Shown piece by piece: positions 19,537-28,071 of a stretch of 64,000 bases of DNA. The first letter of the stretch is position 1. The number at the start of each line of letters is the position of its first letter. The translations under genes and the position numbers were made by a program. The DNA is taken from positions 1-64,000 of the forward strand of contig JAFGOM010000052.1 of the NCBI GenBank assembly GCA_016926505.1. Direction: 5' to 3'. Origin of the DNA: Methanospirillaceae archaeon. Its GTDB lineage: Archaea > Halobacteriota > Methanomicrobia > Methanomicrobiales > Methanospirillaceae. The notes below the pieces were generated by a model. That model was not told where the DNA came from. It saw nothing but the letters and a program-made list of their open reading frames with translations, and did no database searches.

Positions 19537-20238
19537 TTATTTACTGGAAATATCGTGATGTTTTCGAAGGTACTCGCGGATAGAATCCGATTTCAGGAAA
19601 CCAATATCAAGCTGGTCAATGATGGAATTTATGATGCGAACCTGTTCGGTTATCTTATCCCCGTACATTCCATTTTCAAGCTCGGCATACCCCATGATAA
19701 GAGTGAGCGGATTTCGAATCTGGTCATTAAGGATTGCAAGCTGAGAGATATTCTCCTCTATCTGGCGCATTGATATGAGTTCCCGTTCCTGCATCTCTAC
19801 AATTCCGGTGATATTCCTCCCGGCAATGATTACTGCCCGCATATCATTGTGCTCATCAAGCAGCGGAGACATCCGGATATCTGCCAGAAAGGTGGACCCA
19901 TCCCTGTTGTTCCCGGGAATAATGCACGAATAACGCTTTTTCTCTGCGATAGCCGTAATAAATTCAATAATGCTCTCTTCTTTAAGGAAGAGATTAGCAA
20001 AGAGTATACTGATATCCTTCCCCTGCATATCAGAGAGCGTATACCCAAACTCATTTTCTGCTGCTTTATTTGCATACGTTATCAGGCTGGTGTCTGAATC
20101 AATGGTTATCAGAAAGTCTGATACCTGCTCTGTTATTGAAGAGAGGAAATTCATTTGTTTCTGTTCTGAAACGATACTGCTGATATCATGAATCAGGGTA
20201 AGGATGGTCTCATCATCCTCAGCACTCAGACGCGTCAT
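19537..20238 (-). CDS. PAS-domain signalling protein, 3' part of an amber-split gene
   Basis: 233 codons from ATG 20238. The frame continues upstream without interruption for 34 more codons to a TAG at 20341-20343, and beyond it is the same frame as the 643-aa sensor, so this is most likely the C-terminal quarter of that protein. It contains the end of one PAS domain (TMTRLSAEDD, HDISSIV), a full PAS domain (about 28-150: TITYANKAAENEFGYTL-like region and GRNITGI) and a helical dimerisation segment with ILNDQIRNPLTLIMGYAEL. In related kinases the residue before IRNPL is the phosphoacceptor His; here it is Gln, and no ATPase domain follows. A separate start at 20238 would leave half a PAS domain. 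Confidence 0.7.
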   Translation of the reverse strand: MTRLSAEDDETILTLIHDISSIVSEQKQMNFLSSITEQVSDFLITIDSDTSLITYANKAAENEFGYTLSDMQGKDISILFANLFLKEESIIEFITAIAEKKRYSCIIPGNNRDGSTFLADIRMSPLLDEHNDMRAVIIAGRNITGIVEMQERELISMRQIEENISQLAILNDQIRNPLTLIMGYAELENGMYGDKITEQVRIINSIIDQLDIGFLKSDSIREYLRKHHDISSK

Positions 20239-20340
20239 GGTTATCTCAGTAATTATCTCTTCATTATCATCGCCGGTTATCTTCCATGAAAAAACTTCGG
20301 TATTCCCTTTCTTTACCGAGAGGATAATATGGAGGATCTT

Positions 20341-20343
20341 CTA
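20341..20343 (-). other. In-frame TAG interrupting a PAS domain
   Basis: The codons on both sides are in one frame: ...ATG CGA TCC ATA TAG AAG ATC CTC... The 34 codons after it carry no further stop and complete the PAS fold. A single base change from CAG, GAG, AAG or TGG would create it. TAG is also a genuine terminator for several genes in this window (rpl30e, the AI-2E-family permease, the DUF5611 gene), so general reassignment is unlikely. Confidence 0.85.
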
Positions 20344-22251
20344 TATGGATCGCATTCCGTCGGGCTGGTATTCCGGTGCATAATCAAGGAATGAAGATTC
20401 GTACAACTCAAAGGGATACTTGCCAAAAAGAAGGCTTGCCTGGTAATTGCAGTCAAATATCTCTGAATTGTGCAGAACGAGTATCGGTGTCCCGGCAGAC
20501 TCAAATAACTGCCGATAACGCAGTTCTGATGCAATGATCTCCATCTCAGCCTTTTTTCTCTCGGTAATGTCCCTGATGACGGTAAGAATCCGGGTTTTTC
20601 CATCATCATGCATCAGATGCAGGGTCATTTCACCGGAAAAAACACTGCTGTCATGCCTGATAAAATCAGTTTCAAAGGTGAGAGTGGGAGTATCATACAG
20701 CTGGTCTGCATGGTAACGCAGCAACTCATCACCCGATAGCATCATGAGATCTGAGATGGTTTTTTTGTATAACTCATTCCTTGAATATCCAAATGTCTCG
20801 CAACAGGTCTCGTTAACCTCTGATATCGGAGAGAAATCGTTCTTTTTAGAGATATCAAAGACTAAAATTGACTGGGAGATCCGGTTAAAGAGATCGTAAT
20901 ATCGCTCCTGTGTTCTTTTCACAGACTGGCTCATCTTTTCACGGGTAAGAGCTGCCCCTATTAAGGCACCGGTTACATTGCATGCAAGACGGTCAACATG
21001 TGACCAGGACCTGTTCTCATCCGGATCCGTGCATGCGATGACACCCCACCAGTTATTCCCGACAAATACCGGAACAAGGATACATGATCCGGATTGTAAC
21101 AGGGAGAACCGGTCTTTCTGATTCTCATCCATCCCGCTGCATAACACGATGATATCTTTTCCTGCCGAAAGATCCATCTCCCATGTTATGAACGGATCGT
21201 ACCCGATGACAATGGTATCAAAGCCGGTATCTTCTGATATTTTTGTCTCATTGTTCCAGCTCTCCTGTAAATATCCTGCGAGGGTTCCGTTCTCATCGAT
21301 CTCATTTTTAAAAAGAAGGATGCTGTTATATCCCAAAAGTCCTCCAAGACGGGAGAAGATATCATTTATGTTCTCTTTAAAATCAGTTTCAGGCAAAAAT
21401 TTTCCGGCAATGTATGATATGGTCTCAACAATGGCTTCCCGATGATCACGGTCTTTGGCAACCGAGACGATTACTTCTTCACGGGATATGGCATAGAGAG
21501 CATTGGCAAGATCATCAGCAATCTCATCAAAGATGGTTAACTCTTCTTTTAGATCCGGAACGCCTGAGGGTGCGACAGCATACAGGATTCCAAAAGAACC
21601 ATCTTTGGATACAAGTCGTCTTGAAAAAACCGACTGTTTTCCCCGATCAAAAAGAGCTACCTTACATCCTTCCCTGATGCAGCGATCATGATGGTATATG
21701 ACGGTGGTCTCTGTTGCAGTGACACCTGATGCACAGGGAGGGATATCTCCTGATTGTACCTGTGCAATAAATTCCTCTAAAAGGATATTGGTTTCCTGTT
21801 TGCAAGGAGAATGAATTATTCTGTCCGAATCACCGGTAAAGATCCATGCAGAAATAAAACCACCGTGAGTTGTGAGGGATTCGCAGACTTTCTCCGGTAA
21901 CATATCCCGGTCATGTTCCTGTGCAATCAGTTTCCTGATTGCGATAAGAGATCGCAGGAGATTGTTTACGTGGGTAGCTTTCCGTAAGGCATCATTTCGC
22001 GTTTTTATGTAGGTATATATCAGGAATCCGGTAAGGAAACAAGCGATTAAAAAAGTAATCCTGACGAAAAGAGCATGTTTGGAGATATTATAAAAAAGGG
22101 TATCAAAGATGCTCTCCGGCATCTCAAAGACCATGAACTGCAGGTTATATTTGTACAGGTAAAACCACAATACACTGTCGGCTATCCAGAAGAGAACTCC
22201 AAAAAGAAGCATACTCCCGATAATAACAAATGCGAGCCCTTTATTCTGCAT
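20341..22251 (-). CDS. Membrane-anchored GAF/PAS sensor, 5' part of an amber-split gene
   Basis: The longest frame opens at 22272; ATG 22251 has AAAGGA six bases upstream and is preferred. Two membrane helices lie near the N-terminus (GLAFVIIGSMLLFGVLFWI and a second at about residues 65-85), followed by GAF-like domains (about 90-240 and 260-420) and two PAS domains (about 445-560, and from about 570). The reading frame stops at TAG (20341-20343) inside the last PAS domain, right after QPDGMRSI; the domain resumes in the same frame beyond the stop. With read-through the product would be about 904 residues. No kinase domain is present in either part. Function: probable signal sensor whose output is unknown. 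Confidence 0.75.
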   Translation of the reverse strand: MQNKGLAFVIIGSMLLFGVLFWIADSVLWFYLYKYNLQFMVFEMPESIFDTLFYNISKHALFVRITFLIACFLTGFLIYTYIKTRNDALRKATHVNNLLRSLIAIRKLIAQEHDRDMLPEKVCESLTTHGGFISAWIFTGDSDRIIHSPCKQETNILLEEFIAQVQSGDIPPCASGVTATETTVIYHHDRCIREGCKVALFDRGKQSVFSRRLVSKDGSFGILYAVAPSGVPDLKEELTIFDEIADDLANALYAISREEVIVSVAKDRDHREAIVETISYIAGKFLPETDFKENINDIFSRLGGLLGYNSILLFKNEIDENGTLAGYLQESWNNETKISEDTGFDTIVIGYDPFITWEMDLSAGKDIIVLCSGMDENQKDRFSLLQSGSCILVPVFVGNNWWGVIACTDPDENRSWSHVDRLACNVTGALIGAALTREKMSQSVKRTQERYYDLFNRISQSILVFDISKKNDFSPISEVNETCCETFGYSRNELYKKTISDLMMLSGDELLRYHADQLYDTPTLTFETDFIRHDSSVFSGEMTLHLMHDDGKTRILTVIRDITERKKAEMEIIASELRYRQLFESAGTPILVLHNSEIFDCNYQASLLFGKYPFELYESSFLDYAPEYQPDGMRSI

Positions 22252-22478
22252 CGAAAATCCTTTTCGATTCATACTATTGTATCAGGCTTCTCTTTACTGT
22301 TCCGGTTTTATCAGAGAGAACTGATATCTGATGATACATACGAATATAACTGGGTTTACGATCCATACCTGTGGCAGTGTATACCATTGCCTATTTCCCA
22401 TCACCGGAATATCATCGCAGGAAATCAATTCTTTTCTGATAGCAGAAAGAAAAAGGGGCATGTAAAAGAGATAGTATC

Positions 22479-23528
22479 ATGATTGAAGAGAGGTTACACG
22501 ATATTGCAGGGCGGGAAGATATTCTGGAAGGTCTGTTAAAGAATATCTGCATCATTGTCGGGATTATCATCATACTTGCCGCAGTTCATTATGCTTCCGC
22601 TATCGTTCTTCTCGTGCTCTTTGCAATCTCCTTTACCATCCTGTTTCTCCCCCTGTTGCGATATCTCCGGAAAAAGGGGTTTTCTGACAGAATGAGTGCA
22701 GCGATAACCATCTGCTGTTTCATTGCTTCATTCTGCATTCTTATCCTTTTTGTTATCTTCTCCTTTGGTATTTTTATCGAGGCACTGCCTGCCTATCATG
22801 ATGAGATTGCAATAAAACTGGTAGATACCCGGTCTTTTTTTGCAGGGTATCAGATCAGTATCGACGCTCTTTTAAGCACGGTGAGCGGGCATACTGATGC
22901 TTTTATCGGGGCTGTCGGTCTTCTTCTTCTGCGATGTATCGATCTCATCATCAGTATCTGTCTTATTATCATCCTTACCTGTTTTCTCATCATTGAAGCT
23001 CCCCGTTTTCACTCGACACTACACCGTGCTTCGTTACCGGTTCCCCTGGTAGTTATCCAGTTTGAAGAACTGATCAATGACATGATGGTATATGTGATCA
23101 TCAGGACTAAGATCAATGCAGCAACAGGGGCAGGAGTAACCATCTTCTTTTATGTACTCGGGATAGAATTTGCCCTGCTATGGGGTGTACTTACTTTTAT
23201 CCTGAGTTATATCCCTTATGTTGGTCTTCTTCTTGCCGTGATCCCGGGCCTTGTTCTTGGATACATCCATCTTGGTCTCACCGGAGTTGTGCTGGTTGTG
23301 GCAGGTGTTTCCTTAATCAATTTCTTTGCAGAGAATGTTCTTTTTCCAAGCCTTGCAGGGGAATCCTTAGATATTTCTCCGTTTGTAGTGCTGCTTTCCC
23401 TTGCATTCTGGGTTTTCATTCTGGGTCCCGCAGCTTCGTTGATTGCAGTACCCTTAACCCTGTTTACCAAACTTCTCCTCATGCAGTACAACGAGACCCG
23501 ATGGCTTGCATTACTGATAAACAGGTAG
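22479..23528 (+). CDS. AI-2E/PerM-family membrane permease
   Basis: A 349-aa protein with eight or so predicted helices. The family pattern is clear: paired helices at the N-terminus, a soluble amphipathic middle (about 95-150), then LWGVLTFILSYIPYVG and the LFPSLAGESLDISP region typical of this transporter group. Members export or exchange small molecules such as autoinducer-2 or sodium/protons; the substrate here is unknown. The gene diverges from the amber-split sensor, with about 200 bases between, so they may share control, though nothing in the sequence proves this. Confidence 0.8.
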   Translation: MIEERLHDIAGREDILEGLLKNICIIVGIIIILAAVHYASAIVLLVLFAISFTILFLPLLRYLRKKGFSDRMSAAITICCFIASFCILILFVIFSFGIFIEALPAYHDEIAIKLVDTRSFFAGYQISIDALLSTVSGHTDAFIGAVGLLLLRCIDLIISICLIIILTCFLIIEAPRFHSTLHRASLPVPLVVIQFEELINDMMVYVIIRTKINAATGAGVTIFFYVLGIEFALLWGVLTFILSYIPYVGLLLAVIPGLVLGYIHLGLTGVVLVVAGVSLINFFAENVLFPSLAGESLDISPFVVLLSLAFWVFILGPAASLIAVPLTLFTKLLLMQYNETRWLALLINR

Positions 23529-23646
23529 TGTAATCAGGATCAAAGGAGCATGGTGTGGTACGGTACCCCCTCATGGACCGGTCACCTGCTCTTCCCTCTC
23601 TTTCCTATCTGATGCAGACAAACCCGAAAAAAAGAGAGTTTAAGAA

Positions 23647-24126
23647 TTATCTTGTGACAGTAACCGAGATGTCAGCATCAATGAGACTGTCAAAGGCAAT
23701 CTCTGAAAGCCATCCTTCCTTCTCAAACATACTCATAAAACAGATCCCGATAGTTGGTATATTGGGATGGGTTTTTAACACATCTTTCACCTGCCCTGCG
23801 CTGACCGGTATCTGGGGCATTGCAAGTCCTCCCATGATGACCAGGGCTGCCGGGTTGCTGACCGGTTCTGTTTCTGTCGCCTGAAAACCAACATCTTTTC
23901 TCTCACCGAGGAGAACTGCTTTTTTTTCATCAACAAACGGTACGAACACGAACCGGTACGGGAGCGATCTGACCGCATAACAGAGCAGTTCAACAAAGGG
24001 CGTACAGGTGCCGGGAACACCATAAAAGATGATCTGCGTTCCGCTTCCCTCTTTTAAACTCTCTATGAATGCCTTAAATGGTCGTAACATCCCCGGGACT
24101 CCTGATAATTTCTCTTGTGCAGTCAT
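23647..24126 (-). CDS. DUF2124-type methanogen protein
   Basis: The longest frame (from 24393) has an N-terminal 89 residues with no domain character; ATG 24126 begins MTAQEKLSGVPGMLRPFKAF and gives 159 aa, the usual size of the family, so it is preferred although no clear SD is seen. Recognisable features are IIFYGVPGTCTPFVELL, MGGLAMPQIPVS and GICFMSMFEKEGWL, with conserved Cys residues in GTCTP and GICFM. I recall this as DUF2124, restricted to methanogens (name from memory, not checked). Cytoplasmic; biochemical function unknown. The two conserved cysteines suggest metal or redox chemistry (inference). Confidence 0.7.
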   Translation of the reverse strand: MTAQEKLSGVPGMLRPFKAFIESLKEGSGTQIIFYGVPGTCTPFVELLCYAVRSLPYRFVFVPFVDEKKAVLLGERKDVGFQATETEPVSNPAALVIMGGLAMPQIPVSAGQVKDVLKTHPNIPTIGICFMSMFEKEGWLSEIAFDSLIDADISVTVTR

Positions 24127-24626
24127 GATATAGTGTAATAGCACTTCAGGCATCATTAGTGTTGTGATTGCCAGTATGGCATACCGATTATCTTCACTAT
24201 TCCCTGGTTCAAATATGGAATGAAAAGACGAATAATAACCGGATTTTTGTTCGCAGAAACAGTTATTCACGGTGTATAATGACCTCCGGATGATATCCCT
24301 GCAGAATAACTCCGGGTGAATATTCAGAATAATTCCTGTATCATGAGAAAAAGACACGAAAAAGATTGGTGGATGTAGGAGGAATCCAGGCACCCCCGGA
24401 CACTGAAGGGATGCCTGTGATACTCTTTCATCAGCACATGAGTATTTAAAGCAGTATATCAGGATGATTCCGTATCGTGAACCGGTTGGTTTTATTCGAT
24501 ACTTTCATGGTTCATCTTTTAGTACCTGCCTCTTCGTTATACTGTGGCTTTTATCAGGGTATGGATCTTTCGAACCAAACCATTTGGAATATGGATATTT
24601 TGGACCGCAACCGGACATCCTGCCCG
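24127..24626. other. Interval between DUF2124 gene and methyltransferase gene
   Basis: If the DUF2124 gene starts at 24126, about 500 bases have no supported gene. An imperfect hairpin (AGGCACCC paired with GGGATGCCT) lies near 24387-24417. The rest shows no recognisable coding pattern. Confidence 0.35.
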
Positions 24627-25856
24627 TCAGAATAAAACCAGTTGGTCTCCTATTTTTTTATCCTTCTTTAACCGTTCTTCTGCGGTTGCACAGTATTGGG
24701 ATGAGATGTCAATGCCGATATAATGTCGCTTTAAGCGTTGTGCAACAGCCGTTGTGGTCCCTGCCCCGTTAAAAGGATCAAGGATTACATCACCCTGGTA
24801 ACTGAAGAGCTTCAGACATCTCTCAACCAGTTCTTCCGGAAACATGGCAGGGTGATCGAACTGTTTCATCCGTCTTTCGGTTCCTATTGACCATTTTGCC
24901 ACGACCCAGGATTTGAATTCTTCATCTGAGATATCGATCTCTTCTTTCTCTCCGGTTTTTTTGAGGTCTCCTTTGCAGTATATCTCAATAAACTCCCAGG
25001 TGTATTTTAAATACGGGCTGCTCGGACTCTTCCAGCTTCCCCAGGAGGTATACTTGCAGTTATAGTTGTTCTTTTCCCAGATGATCTCACCCTTCCAGAT
25101 GAGTTTGTGTTCCATGAAAAAGTGGGAGATGATATGATGAATGGGTATATACTCTGAAAAGAGCGGCTGAACATTCACAATAATGCGACCCCCCCATTTC
25201 AGAACCCGGATCCCTTCTAAAAAGACTGCAAATAATTTCTGGAAATACTGTTCCCAGACTTGCGCATCCTCCTTTTTGTCAGATTCGTAATCAAGACCGA
25301 AATTGTAGGGAGGTGAGGTGATGATGATATCAATGCAGTTGTCGGGCAGTCGCTTCAGCACCTCCTCACTGTCACCACAGATGATGGTATCACGGTACTC
25401 TTCAGGCAATGCCTTATTGTTCCGGGTAAAGGGATGGCCTGTTGTGTAGTAATATGCCCCTCTCTCCTCTGCCTTCTTTTTTCTGGAGATAACTTTTCGT
25501 TCATCTGCATATCCAACAAAGATACGCCGTCCTCCCTTGATCCCGTAACTGCCTATTGCACATATCTTCTCAAGAAGTGTGATAAAGGGATTTCTGCACT
25601 GCTCTTTTGCGTACCGCTTCAGAACCGCAGTGCCTGCCGGCCCGGTGATAAAGTCCCGTACTTCTCCTGGTTCCATCTCGTGAAGATAACAGACCAGATC
25701 CCCTTCTTCAAAGGTCCAGAAAAAATCTGCTTCATAGAAGGTTCTTGCAAGACCGGCAATAAGAACCTCTTCTTCTGCAAAAGCTTCCCTTGATAAGGGT
25801 TCACGAAGAAGAATGTACTCATTTAGCTCTCTTTTTTTATGTCTTCGCCGTCCCAT
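24627..25856 (-). CDS. Solitary DNA methyltransferase, TSPPYN type (probable N4-cytosine)
   Basis: A 409-aa beta-class DNA methyltransferase. The catalytic motif TSPPYNFG is at residues 180-187, characteristic of N4-cytosine enzymes, and the SAM-binding motif DPFNGAGTT is near residue 366 followed by YIGIDIS. The first 155 residues are an extra N-terminal domain, without recognised motifs, that might contribute to DNA recognition or protein contacts. No restriction endonuclease is next to it. It is the second orphan methylase in the window and belongs to a different specificity class from the one at 4115. Target sequence unknown. Confidence 0.85.
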   Translation of the reverse strand: MGRRRHKKRELNEYILLREPLSREAFAEEEVLIAGLARTFYEADFFWTFEEGDLVCYLHEMEPGEVRDFITGPAGTAVLKRYAKEQCRNPFITLLEKICAIGSYGIKGGRRIFVGYADERKVISRKKKAEERGAYYYTTGHPFTRNNKALPEEYRDTIICGDSEEVLKRLPDNCIDIIITSPPYNFGLDYESDKKEDAQVWEQYFQKLFAVFLEGIRVLKWGGRIIVNVQPLFSEYIPIHHIISHFFMEHKLIWKGEIIWEKNNYNCKYTSWGSWKSPSSPYLKYTWEFIEIYCKGDLKKTGEKEEIDISDEEFKSWVVAKWSIGTERRMKQFDHPAMFPEELVERCLKLFSYQGDVILDPFNGAGTTTAVAQRLKRHYIGIDISSQYCATAEERLKKDKKIGDQLVLF

Positions 25857-26083
25857 GGTATCCTGGTTCCCCAGATTAATGCAGCTCTGTTCTATATCTG
25901 TTCTGTGATGGGAAGGACTTTGTATTATTCATCTCTATTTTTTTCGAGTCGGAAACAATGCATAAAGAGGGTAATAACAGGTTTATTGATTGACCCGGTA
26001 TTTTTAGTGTAATCCATATAAAATCAGACAGAAGAAGTCACGCAAAAAAGAGAATAAAAGGGCGTATCAGAGGATATTTGGGA

Positions 26084-27763
26084 TTATCGCACCGGGTATT
26101 CGATTGCGGTTCTTACAGTCTCTGCCTCAATTCCGTTTCCGACGGTAAGATTAACCGTGTGGGTTCCGGGAGCCGTAAACGTCCATGAAGCAGTCTGACC
26201 ACTGGCATCGGGGACCCCGTCATTGGTAAAATCCCAGTTCCATGTGGTGGGTGAAGGATACCCGTTCGAGGTATCCGTGAAGTATATCGTAATGGGAGCA
26301 ACTCCTGTTGTCGGCCAGTAGGAAAAGTCGGCATTAAGGGAACTTATTACAAACCCGTCTGTAAGAGTTGCAGATAATCCGTTTGGATTGGTCACAACCA
26401 CACTCCACGTTCCTCCTTCCTGTCCGGTCAGGTCAAACGTACCGGTGATGGTGTCCTCTGATGGAACTGAAACCCCTGTCGCAACGATCGGGGTCACCCC
26501 GGTCCTGGTGAGCCGTACATCAGCCCCGGTTCCAAACGTATCTCCTGAAATGGTAAATGAAGTGGTTTCACCGCTCCAGCCGTGATCCGGGGATATCCCT
26601 GATATGGAAGGCTGGAGGAGTGCCGATGGATCAAAGGAGATATCCATGGTGTAGTAGTAGGTTACATACATATTGTATCCCGGAACTTTGGCACCGTAAT
26701 TGATATACATGTCCTGGTAATAGGTCCCCATTGGCCGGTTTGATCTGGTTCCCCAACTGTTCAGGACGTTCCAGTACCCGTTTCCGGCTCCGTCATCATG
26801 GTAGCCGATGATCGTAACACCGTGTCCGGAGAGGGTTCCTGATGATCCCACTCCTGCAACCGGATCAAAGGTATCATCCTGTCCGTCATATCTCCAGAAG
26901 TTCTGGAACTGTTCGGTATTCGGGTACCAGTAAAAGGCAAGGTAGACCGCCTTGTTATTATCCAGCGCATTCTTGATATTGGCGATTGCCAGTTCATCAG
27001 AGGTCCAGGTGTTGAGCCTGCCATAATTCATGGACGTTATCGGATAATTCGGGGTGGTTGCTATTCCTGATGCCGGTTGTGCAGTCGGGTAACTGGAACA
27101 GCCTTTCCCTCCATCAGCATACCCTGCATTAATGTTAGACCATGGCACCATTCTCTTTCCGCCGGCATTATTGTAGAAACTGGTGAAATACCCGATGTTA
27201 CCCCCACAACAGGCCCAGGAGGTTCCGGTTCCGCCGTTGTAATTGGAATTAAAGTACTGGATTGAGATCTGATCTTTCTCTCCCGTCTTGACTGCCATCT
27301 CTACCTCGGCAAGAGCAGTACTTGCAAAGACCCAGCAGTTGCCACAGGATCCCTGGTTTCGCAGGCTGCCGAAGTACGGGATATACTGGCTTAAGTCCGT
27401 GTCCCCGGCAGACGATATTTTTAGTTCTTCTGCAGTCATGAGAGCCATGGGGAGGGCATGTACCTTTTCATAGATGTCCATCTCCTCGATCTCGTGTATC
27501 ATCTTCTCGTCAAGGATCATGACACCGTATGAATCGGTTTCAGTCTGGCATTCCGGGCAGGAAGAAGAGGTAACACGGTCTTCATCCGGGATAGCAGGGT
27601 GCTCATCGTTCCCGACTGAGGTGATAGGATCCCCTGATACCATTGGCACCTTCCCGTCATTGAGCCTGCCTGCCGGTATGAGATCACCGGAACCCGGTGA
27701 GAGGATCATGAGGATAAAAAGCAGGAATACCCCGGTTATGAGCAGGGGTCTGATAGATTTCAT
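26084..27763 (-). CDS. Secreted papain-like (C1A) cysteine protease with IPT and PKD domains
   Basis: 559 aa with a signal peptide (helix at about 5-22) and a propeptide-like stretch up to about 120. The catalytic domain (about 125-375) has every key residue of clan CA family C1A: Gln137 of the oxyanion hole, Cys143 in GSCGNCW, His314 in SGHGVTIIGY and Asn335 in NSWG. An IPT/TIG-like domain (about 380-470) and one PKD domain (about 475-555, WNWDF core) follow. It is probably an extracellular or envelope protease with adhesive domains. Promoter: CATTAAATA box about 27806-27817 on the minus strand; SD GGGAG about 12 bases before ATG. No membrane anchor. Confidence 0.9.
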   Translation of the reverse strand: MKSIRPLLITGVFLLFILMILSPGSGDLIPAGRLNDGKVPMVSGDPITSVGNDEHPAIPDEDRVTSSSCPECQTETDSYGVMILDEKMIHEIEEMDIYEKVHALPMALMTAEELKISSAGDTDLSQYIPYFGSLRNQGSCGNCWVFASTALAEVEMAVKTGEKDQISIQYFNSNYNGGTGTSWACCGGNIGYFTSFYNNAGGKRMVPWSNINAGYADGGKGCSSYPTAQPASGIATTPNYPITSMNYGRLNTWTSDELAIANIKNALDNNKAVYLAFYWYPNTEQFQNFWRYDGQDDTFDPVAGVGSSGTLSGHGVTIIGYHDDGAGNGYWNVLNSWGTRSNRPMGTYYQDMYINYGAKVPGYNMYVTYYYTMDISFDPSALLQPSISGISPDHGWSGETTSFTISGDTFGTGADVRLTRTGVTPIVATGVSVPSEDTITGTFDLTGQEGGTWSVVVTNPNGLSATLTDGFVISSLNADFSYWPTTGVAPITIYFTDTSNGYPSPTTWNWDFTNDGVPDASGQTASWTFTAPGTHTVNLTVGNGIEAETVRTAIEYPVR

Positions 27764-28071
27764 TGCCTATAAATCTCCCTTTTAGTCTGTTGGTAATGGA
27801 TCATGTGGGTATTTAATGGTTCTTCATGTGCGGAAAATTGCGCAAAAAAAACCGGTGAATTTACCCTGTTTTAAATCGATACAATTCCCTCTTCTCCTTC
27901 CCTGAAGAATGCCTGCATAAATAATCGACAATCCGGCCAATAAAAGACATTTTCTTAAGGATCGTTACTGCGCTTTCTTCCCGATATGGTGAATTATGAT
28001 AGACAATAAGAAAACCATATCTTTTTTCTATTCGTTTCCGGGAAGAAGAGAATGGGAACTGGATAAGGGTT
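27764..28071. other. Promoter-bearing interval
   Basis: About 308 bases. The part next to 27763 holds the protease promoter (CATTAAATA box) and leader; the remainder has T/A-rich runs that may serve as the terminator of the upstream minus-strand surface-protein gene. No gene is supported. Confidence 0.4.

Noticed and set aside
20341-20343. Pyrrolysine codon
   Set aside because: The TAG is genuine in this sequence, but TAG ends other genes here, the protein is not a methylamine methyltransferase, and no pyl gene or insertion element is visible, so pyrrolysine is not claimed.
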